From Ensifer sp. BR816 (GTDB taxonomy: Bacteria > Pseudomonadota > Alphaproteobacteria > Rhizobiales > Rhizobiaceae), in contig NZ_KB905370.1 of NCBI RefSeq assembly GCF_000378985.1, forward strand, positions 3,369,342 to 3,433,341: a stretch of DNA of 64,000 nt, given 5' to 3'. Position 1 is the first letter of the stretch, and every line of letters begins with the position of its first letter. Below, piece by piece: positions 50,943-59,457 of this stretch. The notes below the pieces were generated by a model. That model made no database searches, was not told the origin of the DNA, and saw nothing but the letters and a program-made list of their open reading frames with translations. Both the position numbers and the translations under genes were made by a program.

Positions 50943-52142
50943 GTGAGGGTCGCAAGGCGCCGCTTGATAATCTGGGGTAGTCTGCTAGCGCTGCTCGCGG
51001 CCGGCATCGCCTATGCGCTCTGGCCCCGGCCAATCCAGGTCGACCTCGCCGTCGCCGAAACCGGCACATTGCGTGTAACCATCGACGAGGAGGGCGAAAC
51101 GCGGGTGCGCGACGTCTACACGCTTTACGCGCCGTTGCGCGGTCAGTTGCAGCGCATCACTCCCGAGGCGGGCGATGTCGTCAAGGCCGGGGAGACTCTG
51201 CTTGCGCAAATCGAGCCCGCCGCGCCGGCCTTTCTGGACGTACGTTCAGAGGCGGAGCAGCAGTCGGCGGTCGAGGCGGCGCGAGCAGCTTACAACCTCG
51301 CCGCCGCCGAACTAAACAAGGCGAAAGCCGATCTGATCTTTGCCGAGGGAGAGCGAGCCCGTGCCCGACTTCTCATCGAACGCAACACGATTTCCAGGCG
51401 GACGCTCGAGGATGCCGAACGTGCCTATAATGTCGCGGAAGCCAATCTCGCCACCGCCGAGGCCGGCCTGAAGGTGCGAGAGCACGAACTTCATCAAGCC
51501 CGGTCGCGGCTCTTGTCGCGCCAGGAGATCAGCAGCCGCAGTGGTCCCTGCGAATGCGTGTCGGTGACGGCGCCGGTGAGCGGTGTGGTTCTGCAGGTCA
51601 TGCGCCGCAGCGAAGGCGTGGTCGAGGCGGGAACCCCTCTGCTCGATATCGGCGATCCTACGGATCTGGAAATCGTCGCCAACTTCCTCTCGGAAGACGC
51701 TGTCAAGATCAAGCCCGGTCAAAAGGCGATCATCACCGGCTGGGGGGGCAAGGATCTGCATGCCCTTGTGCGGCGCATCGAGCCCTTCGGGCAGACCAAG
51801 GTCTCGGCCCTCGGCATCGAGGAACAGCGCGTCGACGTCATGCTCGACTTTGCCGATCCGTCGGAGCTGTGGCGTTCGCTCGGGCATGGTTACCGCGTCG
51901 ACGTTCAGGTTCTCCTGTTCGAAGGTGAAGTGCTCAAGCTGCCGCTCGGCGCCTTGTTCCGGCAAGGCGACACATGGACGGTCTTCGTCATGGAACAGGG
52001 GAGAGCACGCGCGCGCCCCATCGTCGTCGGCCAGCGCAACAACCTCTCGGTTGAAATCCGCGAGGGCCTTAAATCGGGGGAGAAGGTGATTCTATATCCG
52101 AGCGACCGCATCAAGGACGGGGTGACCATCATTCAGCGTTAG
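50943..52142 (+). CDS. HlyD/RND-type periplasmic adaptor (membrane fusion) protein
   Basis: 399 residues from a GTG: one membrane helix (LIIWGSLLALLAAGIAYALWP), a split lipoyl domain (GDVVKAGETLLAQIEP), a coiled-coil hairpin (roughly 100-180, with DAERAYNVAEANLATAEAGLKV) and beta-barrel. Completes a MacAB-like exporter with the two genes upstream. No outer-membrane TolC gene is nearby. Substrate unknown. Confidence 0.9.
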   Translation: MRVARRRLIIWGSLLALLAAGIAYALWPRPIQVDLAVAETGTLRVTIDEEGETRVRDVYTLYAPLRGQLQRITPEAGDVVKAGETLLAQIEPAAPAFLDVRSEAEQQSAVEAARAAYNLAAAELNKAKADLIFAEGERARARLLIERNTISRRTLEDAERAYNVAEANLATAEAGLKVREHELHQARSRLLSRQEISSRSGPCECVSVTAPVSGVVLQVMRRSEGVVEAGTPLLDIGDPTDLEIVANFLSEDAVKIKPGQKAIITGWGGKDLHALVRRIEPFGQTKVSALGIEEQRVDVMLDFADPSELWRSLGHGYRVDVQVLLFEGEVLKLPLGALFRQGDTWTVFVMEQGRARARPIVVGQRNNLSVEIREGLKSGEKVILYPSDRIKDGVTIIQR

Positions 52143-52190
52143 GACAGGCGGGCCGCGAAGTTGTCCTCCGCAGCAGCCCAAAAGGTGAAC

Positions 52191-53501
52191 CTATTCAAGC
52201 TCTATCCGATATGCCGTTCCTGCGCGCAGGATATCGACGGAGGCCTTGACCCCGATGGTTTGCAGAACGTCTCGAACTTGATCAGCGGAGAAGGCCGCCT
52301 TGCCATTGACAGCGGTCAAATAGTCGCCGGTTCTCAGCCCCATCGCATAGACGACGCTACCTCTTGCGACGTCGACGAGGACCGCGCCTGTCGGCATACA
52401 GGCCGGTGACCCGGTCGCCGAGGGGAACTCAACGACGACCGTGTCTCGATCGCTCGATTGCGAAAGCGTCACATTCAGCTTCCGCGGCTCTTCTCCTCGA
52501 CGGATATCGAGTGTGATGCGGGCATTGGCCGGAAGCAAGCTGACCGCGTTCCTGAAGGCTGCGTCCGTTGCGAAGGTCCGGCCATCCAGCGCCATGATGA
52601 CATCGCCAAGCCGCACGCCCTGCCGTTCCGCCGGCGAATTGCAGGCCAGCTCGTTTACGACGAGGCCCTGCCCCTCATCGCTACCTCCGTCGGCTATCGC
52701 CGCAACGGGCGTCACGGAAAGGCCGAGCCAGCCGCGCTTGTATTCTCCGTGGATGATGAGTTCCCGGACGATCTGCATCGCAACGTCGGACGGCATCGCA
52801 AAGCCGATGCCAGTGCTTTCTTCGCTGGGAGCGGGAATGCCGCGCGCAATGCCAATCAGCTCGCCGTAGGCATTGACGAGCGCGCCGCCGGAATTCCCCA
52901 GGTTGATGGCCGCATCGGTCTGGATGTAATCCTGATATTCATCGGCATCCAAGCCCGAGCGACCCAAGCCGCTGATGATGCCGAAAGTCGCGCTCTGCGC
53001 CATGCCGAGAGGATTACCCACCGCGACGACAAAATCGCCGACCTTCAGTTCGGATGAATGCCCCCACTTCAGCGCGGAAAGACCTGGTGCCTTGATCTTG
53101 ACCACCGCGAGATCTGTCGGCCCATCCTCCCCTACCCTGTCGGCCTCGAAAGCCCGTCCGTCCGCGAGCGTCACGGAAACGTCGTCGGCGTCGGCAACAA
53201 GATGACGGCTCGTGACGATATAGCCATCCTCACTGTCGACGATCACGCCCGACCCCACCGCGGTCGCACCGCTCTGGACGATGAAAACGTCGTCCGGAAG
53301 CCCCAAAAACCTTCGGACGTTCGGATCTTCGAGCTTCTCGTTTCTGAAAATTCCGCTGCTGAGGGTGTGGATGCTGACGACCGCAGGCCGCACGCGCTGC
53401 AATATCGCGGATACGCCCGCTTCGATGCTCGTAGCTTCGGCTGCCCCTCCCCAGACGTCGAGTAGAGCAGCCAGACCGAGCAGCCTTGAGATCCTGAACA
53501 T
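52191..53501 (-). CDS. Second Deg-type serine protease with PDZ domains
   Basis: About 436 residues with a signal peptide (FRISRLLGLAALLDVWGGAAEA). Triad: His in YIVTSRHLVADA, Asp in GPTDLAVVK and Ser in INLGNSGGALV. One clear PDZ domain follows (NSPAERQGVRLGDVIMALD) and a second diverged one (RGSVVYAMGLRTGDYLTAVN). Low similarity to the 31406-32746 protease suggests separate ancestry. A FixK box lies 57 bases upstream of the start, pointing to low-oxygen envelope quality control. Confidence 0.88.
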   Translation of the reverse strand: MFRISRLLGLAALLDVWGGAAEATSIEAGVSAILQRVRPAVVSIHTLSSGIFRNEKLEDPNVRRFLGLPDDVFIVQSGATAVGSGVIVDSEDGYIVTSRHLVADADDVSVTLADGRAFEADRVGEDGPTDLAVVKIKAPGLSALKWGHSSELKVGDFVVAVGNPLGMAQSATFGIISGLGRSGLDADEYQDYIQTDAAINLGNSGGALVNAYGELIGIARGIPAPSEESTGIGFAMPSDVAMQIVRELIIHGEYKRGWLGLSVTPVAAIADGGSDEGQGLVVNELACNSPAERQGVRLGDVIMALDGRTFATDAAFRNAVSLLPANARITLDIRRGEEPRKLNVTLSQSSDRDTVVVEFPSATGSPACMPTGAVLVDVARGSVVYAMGLRTGDYLTAVNGKAAFSADQVRDVLQTIGVKASVDILRAGTAYRIELE

Positions 53502-53557
53502 CTTCGCGCTCCTTGGCAGTTGCGCCGTGATTTCAACCGGATTTGCACGCCACTGCA

Positions 53558-53571
53558 TTGACGCGCATCAA
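53558..53571. promoter_or_regulatory. FNR/FixK box upstream of the second Deg protease
   Basis: TTGACGCGCATCAA, an exact TTGAY-N4-RTCAA match, 57 bases upstream of the start at 53501. Confidence 0.7.
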
Positions 53572-53607
53572 TCCGCGCGCTTCACGCCGAGGCGACCCAG
53601 GAAGAGA

Positions 53608-54161
53608 TCAGACCGACAGGACCTTGACCTCTGCCGCGGCGAGGCGGCGATAAAGCCGGCGGCGGCGCACGATCGGCCACCAGCCATAGAGGAAGATCTC
53701 CAGCGCGCGCCAGTTGGCCACCCAGCCGAAGATCAGCAGGCCTTCGCCGATGACACGCGAATATGCGGCAGTCCCCGCGGCATCGCTGATCAATTGGCTT
53801 GCGACGAGACTGACCGCCAGAATAGGAATGCCTACGAACAGGGCTCGCCGTTCCCTCTCTAATGATCTCACGCAGTTCGCGGCGCGCCTGGTCAGCGCGG
53901 CTCTCGAAATTGTATCGGACCGCCTGCCGCACGGTTTGCGTGTATTCCAGATTCACTTCTGTGGGCGGTAACTGGACGACAATCTCGATGGGCACTTTGC
54001 CGGGCGCCTCTTGAGCCCATTCGACGATGAACCGCTCGGCGTCATCATCCAGATCCCGCTCCCGAAACGGCGTCGGATCGAGCGAGTTGAAAAGACGGGC
54101 CACCTGATCGACGCGGATCAGGATCGTGTAGGTTTTACCCGGCGCTGGCATGTGCTCCATT
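53608..54161 (-). pseudogene. Unrecognised two-helix membrane protein gene split by a frameshift
   Basis: The 5' frame from 54161 encodes MEHMPAPGKTYTILIRVDQV and a helical segment to RRELREIIREG; the continuation RRALFVGIPILAVSLVASQ and FGWVANWRALEIFLYGWWP is in a second frame to 53608. Removing one A from GGGAACGGC near 53858 joins them into about 184 residues: a cytosolic N-terminal domain and two membrane helices. No family is recognised. It follows the beta-CASP gene by 31 bases and is probably co-transcribed with it. Confidence 0.65.
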
Positions 54162-54192
54162 CGATCTCCGTTCCCGTGCCAACGGGCGGCTC

Positions 54193-55789
54193 TCATGCCT
54201 CCTCCCGCAGTGCACGCCGTAACCGGCGGATCACGACGCCGCGCGCCTTGTCGTCCGCGGCCTTGGCCAACTCGTCCTGCAGATCGAGGACGAGCGACTG
54301 GAAATCATTGTGCCAATCCGTCCTTCCCACCAGAACAGGATCGATGCGCGGCGCCGCCGCCGCCTCGGATATCTCCACCGCACCATGCGGGGTTAGACGA
54401 AAGGCGCTGTCCAGGCTCGGCCGGATCACCCGATCTTCCGCCAGGAAGGTGGAGAGGCGTTGCCTCAGCCCGTCAAGTGCTTCGGCCTCCCCGTGGACGA
54501 GAAAGACGGCGGCGCTGATTGGCTGCCGGGACTGCACCCATTCGGCGAGTTCACGGCCGTCGGCATGGCCGCTATAGATGTCCAGCTTTCTGATCCGGGC
54601 GCGGACGCGGACATCCTCCCCCTGAATGCGCACGACGGAGGCACCTTCTTCGAGAAAGCGCCCAAGCGTGCCGGCCGCCTGGTATCCCACGAGCAGCACC
54701 GTCGCTTCATCGCGCCACAGCCAATTTTTCAATCGGTGCCGTATGCGTCCGGCCTCGCACATGCCGCTCGCAGCGATGACGATGTGAAAGCCCCGAATGA
54801 AATCGATCGCCTTGGATTGCTCCGCCGTCTCGGTGAAGCGCACGTTCTTCGCCTCGATCGCCCTGACAAGAACATCGGCGTTTTCGAGGCCGCGAGCATG
54901 CCGGTGGAAGATCTCGCTGGCGCGCGTCGCAAGTGGAGAGTCGATGATGATTGGGCATTTGGGGACAGCACTCGTCTCCATAAGATGGACGAGATCGGTG
55001 AGCAGTTCCTGCGTGCGCTCCACCGCAAAGGAGGGAATGATCAGCGCCCCGTTCGGATGCACTGCGTTCAACACTTCCGAGCGCAGGATGTGATGCCGCG
55101 CGGCATCGTCCGTTTCCTTGCGCTCGACATCGCCGTAGGTGCTCTCGCAGATGACATAATCCCAGCCGCTCGGCGCTTTCGCATCGAACTGCAGGAGCTT
55201 GTGGCGCGGACCGATGTCGCCCGAAAACAGCAACCGCAATGGCGACGGCGCTGCATCGATCTCCATCTCGACGGAAGCCGATCCGAGCAGATGTCCGGCG
55301 TTCCAGAAACGGAAGCGAATGCCCTCGCCTGCCTTCTCCCAAGAGCCGAGGCGCACCTGCCGGAACAGTGTGATCGCGGCAGCGGCGTCACGGGCGGTAT
55401 AAATGGGCGTCACCGCATGCCGGCCCCGGCGCAGGTTGCGGCGGTTGAGCTGGACGACTTCGCTCTCCTGGATATGAGCAGAATCCGGCAGCATGACGGA
55501 GCAGAGATCGGTCGTCGCCGGCGTCGCGAAAATAGGGCCCGTCATAACCAAGCCTGGCAAGCTTCGGCAGCAGGCCTGAATGGTCGATATGCGCGTGCGT
55601 GAGGATGACGGCGTCGATCGTCTTGGGATCGAAAGGAAAGGGACGGTAGTTCAGCTCCTTCTCTGTCTTCGATCCTTGGAACATACCGCAGTCGACGAGG
55701 ATCTTCGTGGCACCGAATTCGATGAGCTGGCAGGAGCCCGTGACGTTTCCGGCGGCACCATGAAAGCGGATGGTCGGTTCGATGGGCAT
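54193..55789 (-). pseudogene. Beta-CASP metallo-beta-lactamase RNA-processing nuclease, frameshifted near the N-terminus
   Basis: The first frame (from 55789) carries [18 protein letters not shown] and the metal motif [15 protein letters not shown]; the second (to 54193) carries GHLLGSASVE, SGDIGP, ESTYGD and the beta-CASP blocks AASGMCEAGRI and YSGHADGRELAEW. Removing one C from GGGCCCT near 55543 unites them into about 531 residues, normal for the family. Members act as exo/endoribonucleases. A perfect FixK box lies 62 bases upstream. If the indel is a sequencing artefact, the gene is intact. Confidence 0.82.
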
Positions 55790-55850
55790 AGTCGCGACCT
55801 GATATGGATGACGGCATGCCTAAGCATGCACACTTGCTCCGGCGGGCGAC

Positions 55851-55864
55851 TTGATGCGGATCAA
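55851..55864. promoter_or_regulatory. FNR/FixK box upstream of the beta-CASP gene
   Basis: TTGATGCGGATCAA, an exact TTGAY-N4-RTCAA match, 62 bases upstream of the start at 55789 on the minus strand. Confidence 0.75.
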
Positions 55865-55948
55865 AAACGCAAATCGCGCCCATTCGGGGCGCAGGGACCT
55901 TGCCGGATGGGCGGCAAATGGAACGGTCGTTCAATCCAATCGCCCGGT

Positions 55949-56965
55949 CTAGTTTGGCGCGTTGGTCTCCTGATCTCCAATGGTCGCGACAAAAATCGCC
56001 TTGATGGCATGCATGCGGTTTTCGGCCTGATCGAAGACGACGGAAGCTTTCGATTCAAAGATAGCGTCGGAGACTTCCATGCAATCGAGACCGAACTGCT
56101 TCGCAATGCGCCCTCCGGCCCTGGTGCTCCTGTCGTGAAACGCGGGCAAGCAATGCATAAACTTGCTATGCGGGTTGTCGGTGGCTTCCATGACGTTAGC
56201 CCTGACGCCGAACGGTGCCAGCAGTCTGATGCGCTCGCTCCATCCCGTCTCCTGCTCTCCCAGCCAGGATGCCGTGTAGATGAAATCGGCACCCAACACC
56301 CCGGCGCCCACATGTTCCAGGACTGCGAACTTTCCACCATTCTTGCGCGCCTCAGACGTCACGTGCTCCACAAAGGTAGGAGCGGGCCAAAATATCCGTG
56401 GTGAGACGATACGGAAATCCATGCCGAGCTTGGCCGCCCCTATGGCCAGCGATCTGGCGATGGAACTGCGGCCGTCGCCGAGGAACGCAACAGCAACTTC
56501 GGGCAGCGTCTTGCCGGCGAATTCCTGCACCGTCAGGAAATCCGCCAGCGCCTGGATCGGCTGAAACTCGTCGGTGAAACCATTGTAGACGGGGACGTGC
56601 GCGCAGGCGGCAAGTTCCTCCACAGCGCTTTGGGAACGGCCGCAATATTCGATGGCGTCATAGATCCTTCCAAGCACGCGGGCCGTGTCCTTGATTGATC
56701 CGTGCTGCCCGGTATTACCCGCAGGAAGAAGCATGCTGACGGGGTGAGCGCCTTGGTCATAGGCAGCAACTTCCGATCCAAAGAAAGCGTTGCGCGAATC
56801 CTCGTCGCTCACAAGCGCGATATTTTTGCCGCTGAGCCGGCGGACTTCCTTGCCATCCCGCTTGGCGACCTTCAGCTCCGCAGCGAGATGCAGAAGAAAC
56901 CCGATCTCCTCTGAAGTGAATTCATCGAGCGTCAGGACGCTACGGCCTTGAAGACTGATCGACAT
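55949..56965 (-). CDS. Ornithine-carbamoyltransferase-like protein lacking the carbamoyl-phosphate site
   Basis: 338 residues, the OTCase length, alignable throughout: SEVAAYDQGA, ARVLGRIYDAIEY, VPVYNGFTDEF, ADFLTVQE and MHCLPAFHD are all recognisable. But the carbamoyl-phosphate loop STRT is SRNA (residues 57-60), the YRG arginine is Cys (YCGRSQ) and HPTQ is QPIQ. The reading frame is continuous and no indel explains this. It is therefore probably not an active OTCase; it may be regulatory or have a new ligand. Two FixK boxes lie upstream. Catabolic ArcB-type ancestry is likely. Confidence 0.85.
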   Translation of the reverse strand: MSISLQGRSVLTLDEFTSEEIGFLLHLAAELKVAKRDGKEVRRLSGKNIALVSDEDSRNAFFGSEVAAYDQGAHPVSMLLPAGNTGQHGSIKDTARVLGRIYDAIEYCGRSQSAVEELAACAHVPVYNGFTDEFQPIQALADFLTVQEFAGKTLPEVAVAFLGDGRSSIARSLAIGAAKLGMDFRIVSPRIFWPAPTFVEHVTSEARKNGGKFAVLEHVGAGVLGADFIYTASWLGEQETGWSERIRLLAPFGVRANVMEATDNPHSKFMHCLPAFHDRSTRAGGRIAKQFGLDCMEVSDAIFESKASVVFDQAENRMHAIKAIFVATIGDQETNAPN

Positions 56966-57095
56966 GACATTGCCCGTTGTTTCGATTATCGGCGCCGCCA
57001 AAATGCGACATCTGCGGAAACTCACCCACGGAACCAGTTGCAAATGCCGAGGCGCGCATTCCCAAGAAGTGAACAACAGATGCGAGCCTCGGGCT

Positions 57096-57142
57096 TTGAC
57101 GCTCATCAAATTCATGCCTTCCGGCGCTTTGATGAACATCAA
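57096..57142. promoter_or_regulatory. Two FNR/FixK boxes between the OTC-like and GNAT-like genes
   Basis: TTGACGCTCATCAA at 57096-57109 and TTGATGAACATCAA at 57129-57142 both match TTGAY-N4-RTCAA exactly. They are 131 bases from the OTC-like start (minus) and 182 bases from the GNAT-like start (plus), so each may serve one of the divergent genes. Confidence 0.75.
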
Positions 57143-57323
57143 TGACGAAGCGTCTCGCTTCCTCGAAATTGTCCCTCAATGCGCAAGATCGCGGGCGATG
57201 CGCCGGGTGCCGACGTGGCGGAAAAGGTCCGCCGGGGAGTGCATCGGGTACTGAGGCCGACGTCTTGCTCGGGAATAGAGGACTCGTGGGACTGCGCGAG
57301 GGTTATTTCCAATGGGGAGCAAC

Positions 57324-57764
57324 ATGGCTGTCGCCTACTCCGTCGGTCCGATCACGCGCCGGCAGGTCGACAAAACCCATCGGTTGATTGAGGCCGTGGG
57401 CTACCCTGTCGACTTGCAGGCGTGGCGCGAAGTCTGCGCGTTGGCCTTCGCCCGAAAATGGCCGGCGATCTATTCCGAAGAAGTAATAACCGCGGAGAAT
57501 CCGCTGGGCTATATCGCAGGCGTCTGCATCATGCGCCCTGCGCACGACAGTATGCACGGCAGAGTGCTAGAGGTGCCGGTCTTTGTGGTCGCAACTGCAG
57601 CGGATACGCGCGGCGCATCCAATTCCCTGCTGGACTACCTGATGGAGTCAGCTCGCAACAGACGCTGTCGGTTCATTCGCGTCGCCCCACTCGAACCGGC
57701 GAGCTGGCCTGGGCTAAGGCGCATGCCACACCAAAACGGCCGCGGTCTCCTCATCCCCGTTTAG
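57324..57764 (+). CDS. GNAT-like N-acetyltransferase (tentative)
   Basis: 146 residues. The middle strand EVPVFVVATAADTRGASNSLLDYLM resembles the GNAT acetyl-CoA pyrophosphate loop region (V-x-P-x-x-RGxGxxLL pattern, degenerate), and the C-terminus reads as a strand-helix pair. No closer family is recognised. An ATG at 57324 (MAVAYSVG) is preferred over 57312. It lies behind two FixK boxes and converges with fxkR. Confidence 0.5.
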   Translation: MAVAYSVGPITRRQVDKTHRLIEAVGYPVDLQAWREVCALAFARKWPAIYSEEVITAENPLGYIAGVCIMRPAHDSMHGRVLEVPVFVVATAADTRGASNSLLDYLMESARNRRCRFIRVAPLEPASWPGLRRMPHQNGRGLLIPV

Positions 57765-57812
57765 TAAGTTGAGTCACCAGACTCGATCGGAGAAGCTTCG
57801 CCCTTGCGCCCC

Positions 57813-58553
57813 CTAGGCATTCGCCCGTGTCGTCCTTGCGGCGAAGACATATCCGATGCCTCTGACCGACTTGATGAAAGCAGGCTGGCTGGCATCACGC
57901 TCGATCTTCTTCCTTAGCCGCGAAATCTGCGCGTCGATCGTGCGGTCAAAGGCTTCCAGGTTTCGGCCCCGCGTTAAATCCATGAGCAATTCACGTTGAA
58001 GCACGCGACCTGCATGCTTTACGAGCACACATAACATGTCGAACTCGCCGGTCGTCAGCAGGATCTCCGTTCCATCACCCGAGAGCAGTTGGCGGCGGGC
58101 AACATCAAGGCGCAGTCCCTCGAAACAGTAGACTTCCGACTGCAAGTCGTTGCTATTCGGCGATAGCTGAGAGTGACGGCGACGAAGAGCGCCCCTGACG
58201 CGCGCCAATACCTCCCGAAGATGGAAGGGTTTTGCAACGTAGTCGTCGGCGCCCATCTCCAGGCCAACAATGCGGTCGACCACGTCATTTCGGCCCGTCA
58301 GCATGATGATCGGAATGTCGGAGTACGCCCGTATGTCGCGCGCAAGTGCCAGTCCGTCCTCGCCAGGCAGCATGAGGTCGAGCAGGATGATGTCGATCGA
58401 TTGCTTGTCGAGGCAATCTCGCATCTCCCGACCGTCGGCGGCCAGGCTGACGCGATAACCCTCCTCTTCGAAGTACCGGGACAGCATCTGCCGGATCCTT
58501 GAATCGTCATCGACGACCAGAATGTGCTCGGGCAAGGACCGTGCAACCACCAT
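57813..58553 (-). CDS. fxkR: FxkR, OmpR-family response regulator of fixK
   Basis: 246 residues: receiver domain with Asp59 in IILLDLMLPGEDG, acidic pocket VVDDD and Lys in YVAKPF; C-terminal winged-helix OmpR/PhoB domain ending SVRGIGYVF. In Rhizobium etli the OmpR-type regulator FxkR links the hybrid sensor hFixL to fixK in place of FixJ. Here fxkR, fixK and the hybrid kinase are adjacent, and the FxkR recognition sequence (K-box) lies in the fxkR-fixK gap. Start at 58553 (MVVARSLPEH). Confidence 0.9.
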   Translation of the reverse strand: MVVARSLPEHILVVDDDSRIRQMLSRYFEEEGYRVSLAADGREMRDCLDKQSIDIILLDLMLPGEDGLALARDIRAYSDIPIIMLTGRNDVVDRIVGLEMGADDYVAKPFHLREVLARVRGALRRRHSQLSPNSNDLQSEVYCFEGLRLDVARRQLLSGDGTEILLTTGEFDMLCVLVKHAGRVLQRELLMDLTRGRNLEAFDRTIDAQISRLRKKIERDASQPAFIKSVRGIGYVFAARTTRANA

Positions 58554-58592
58554 GAAGTATCCCCAAATCAGCTCTTTTCTCCCCTGGCACAT

Positions 58593-58608
58593 GTTACACC
58601 TTGTTACA
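58593..58608 (+). promoter_or_regulatory. K-box, FxkR binding site upstream of fixK
   Basis: GTTACACCTTGTTACA, a direct repeat GTTACA-N4-GTTACA, the site described for FxkR control of fixK in Rhizobium etli. It is 88 bases upstream of the fixK start and 40 bases upstream of fxkR on the other strand, so fxkR may also autoregulate. Confidence 0.85.
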
Positions 58609-58695
58609 AAATCGTACCATTTTTTGCACACCAGTCGTCGTCACATCACGGGTAACGCTCAAGCTCTTACCATCGCGGAGATGGAGGGAGACGTC

Positions 58696-59442
58696 ATGAG
58701 CGCTCAGCTAATAAGCATGCGGGATGGTCGCGCAGCAGCGCAGACGCCCGCCTCGTCTTTGGCGGATCTGTCGTCCCTGTTCAGAAGACAGCCAATTGAG
58801 AAGTTCGAGCCAGGCCGGGCGATTTTCTGGGAGGGCGACGAAGCCACGCATATATTCGAGGTCACCGATGGAATGCTGCGAGCGTTGCGGCTGCTCGGCG
58901 ACGGCCGGCGGATCATCGTCGGATTTTTGCGCCCAGGAGATATTCTCGGGGTATCGCTCAGGGAGCGTTATCTTTACAGTGTCGAGGCGGTCTCGCCCGT
59001 AGAACTTCATCGCTTGCCTCGCCGCCGTTTCGAAGACGAAGTGGCAAGGAATTCGCAGTTGCAGCAGCAGGTATTCTCAAGGCTTCGCGATGAGATGACG
59101 GCCGCGCAGGATCAGGCCGTCCTGCTTTCCCGTCGGTGTGCCGATGAGAAGCTAGCGAATTTCCTCCTGATGATGCGGAACGGCCAGAGTTACAATCGCA
59201 CCTCCGTTGTCGATCTTCCCATGACGCGGCTCGACATCGCTGACTATCTGGGCATGACCATCGAGACAGTCTCCCGAACGATAACAAAATTTGCAAACAG
59301 CGGTATTATCGCAGCACCCGGACGGCGCTCGATCACGGTCTTGAAGATGGAAGCGTTACGATCGTTGGCGGACTCCGAGGAAGACCAGCACTGGATGCCG
59401 TCTCGCGCACCCTCTTCGCGGTATGCATCCGCCAACGCATGA
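58696..59442 (+). CDS. fixK: FixK, Crp/Fnr-family transcriptional activator
   Basis: 248 residues: cyclic-nucleotide-binding-like fold (FEPGRAIFWEGDEATHIFEV, GFLRPGDILG) and a C-terminal helix-turn-helix LDIADYLGMTIETVSRTITKF with the E-x2-S-R residues that read TTGA-N6-TCAA. The N-terminal cysteines of FNR are absent, as in FixK. The ATG at 58696 follows GGAGGG. It is probably the activator of the FixK boxes spread over 34-57 kb. The kinase gene starts 15 bases downstream. Confidence 0.92.
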   Translation: MSAQLISMRDGRAAAQTPASSLADLSSLFRRQPIEKFEPGRAIFWEGDEATHIFEVTDGMLRALRLLGDGRRIIVGFLRPGDILGVSLRERYLYSVEAVSPVELHRLPRRRFEDEVARNSQLQQQVFSRLRDEMTAAQDQAVLLSRRCADEKLANFLLMMRNGQSYNRTSVVDLPMTRLDIADYLGMTIETVSRTITKFANSGIIAAPGRRSITVLKMEALRSLADSEEDQHWMPSRAPSSRYASANA

Positions 59443-59457
59443 AGACGGTCCGGTGAG

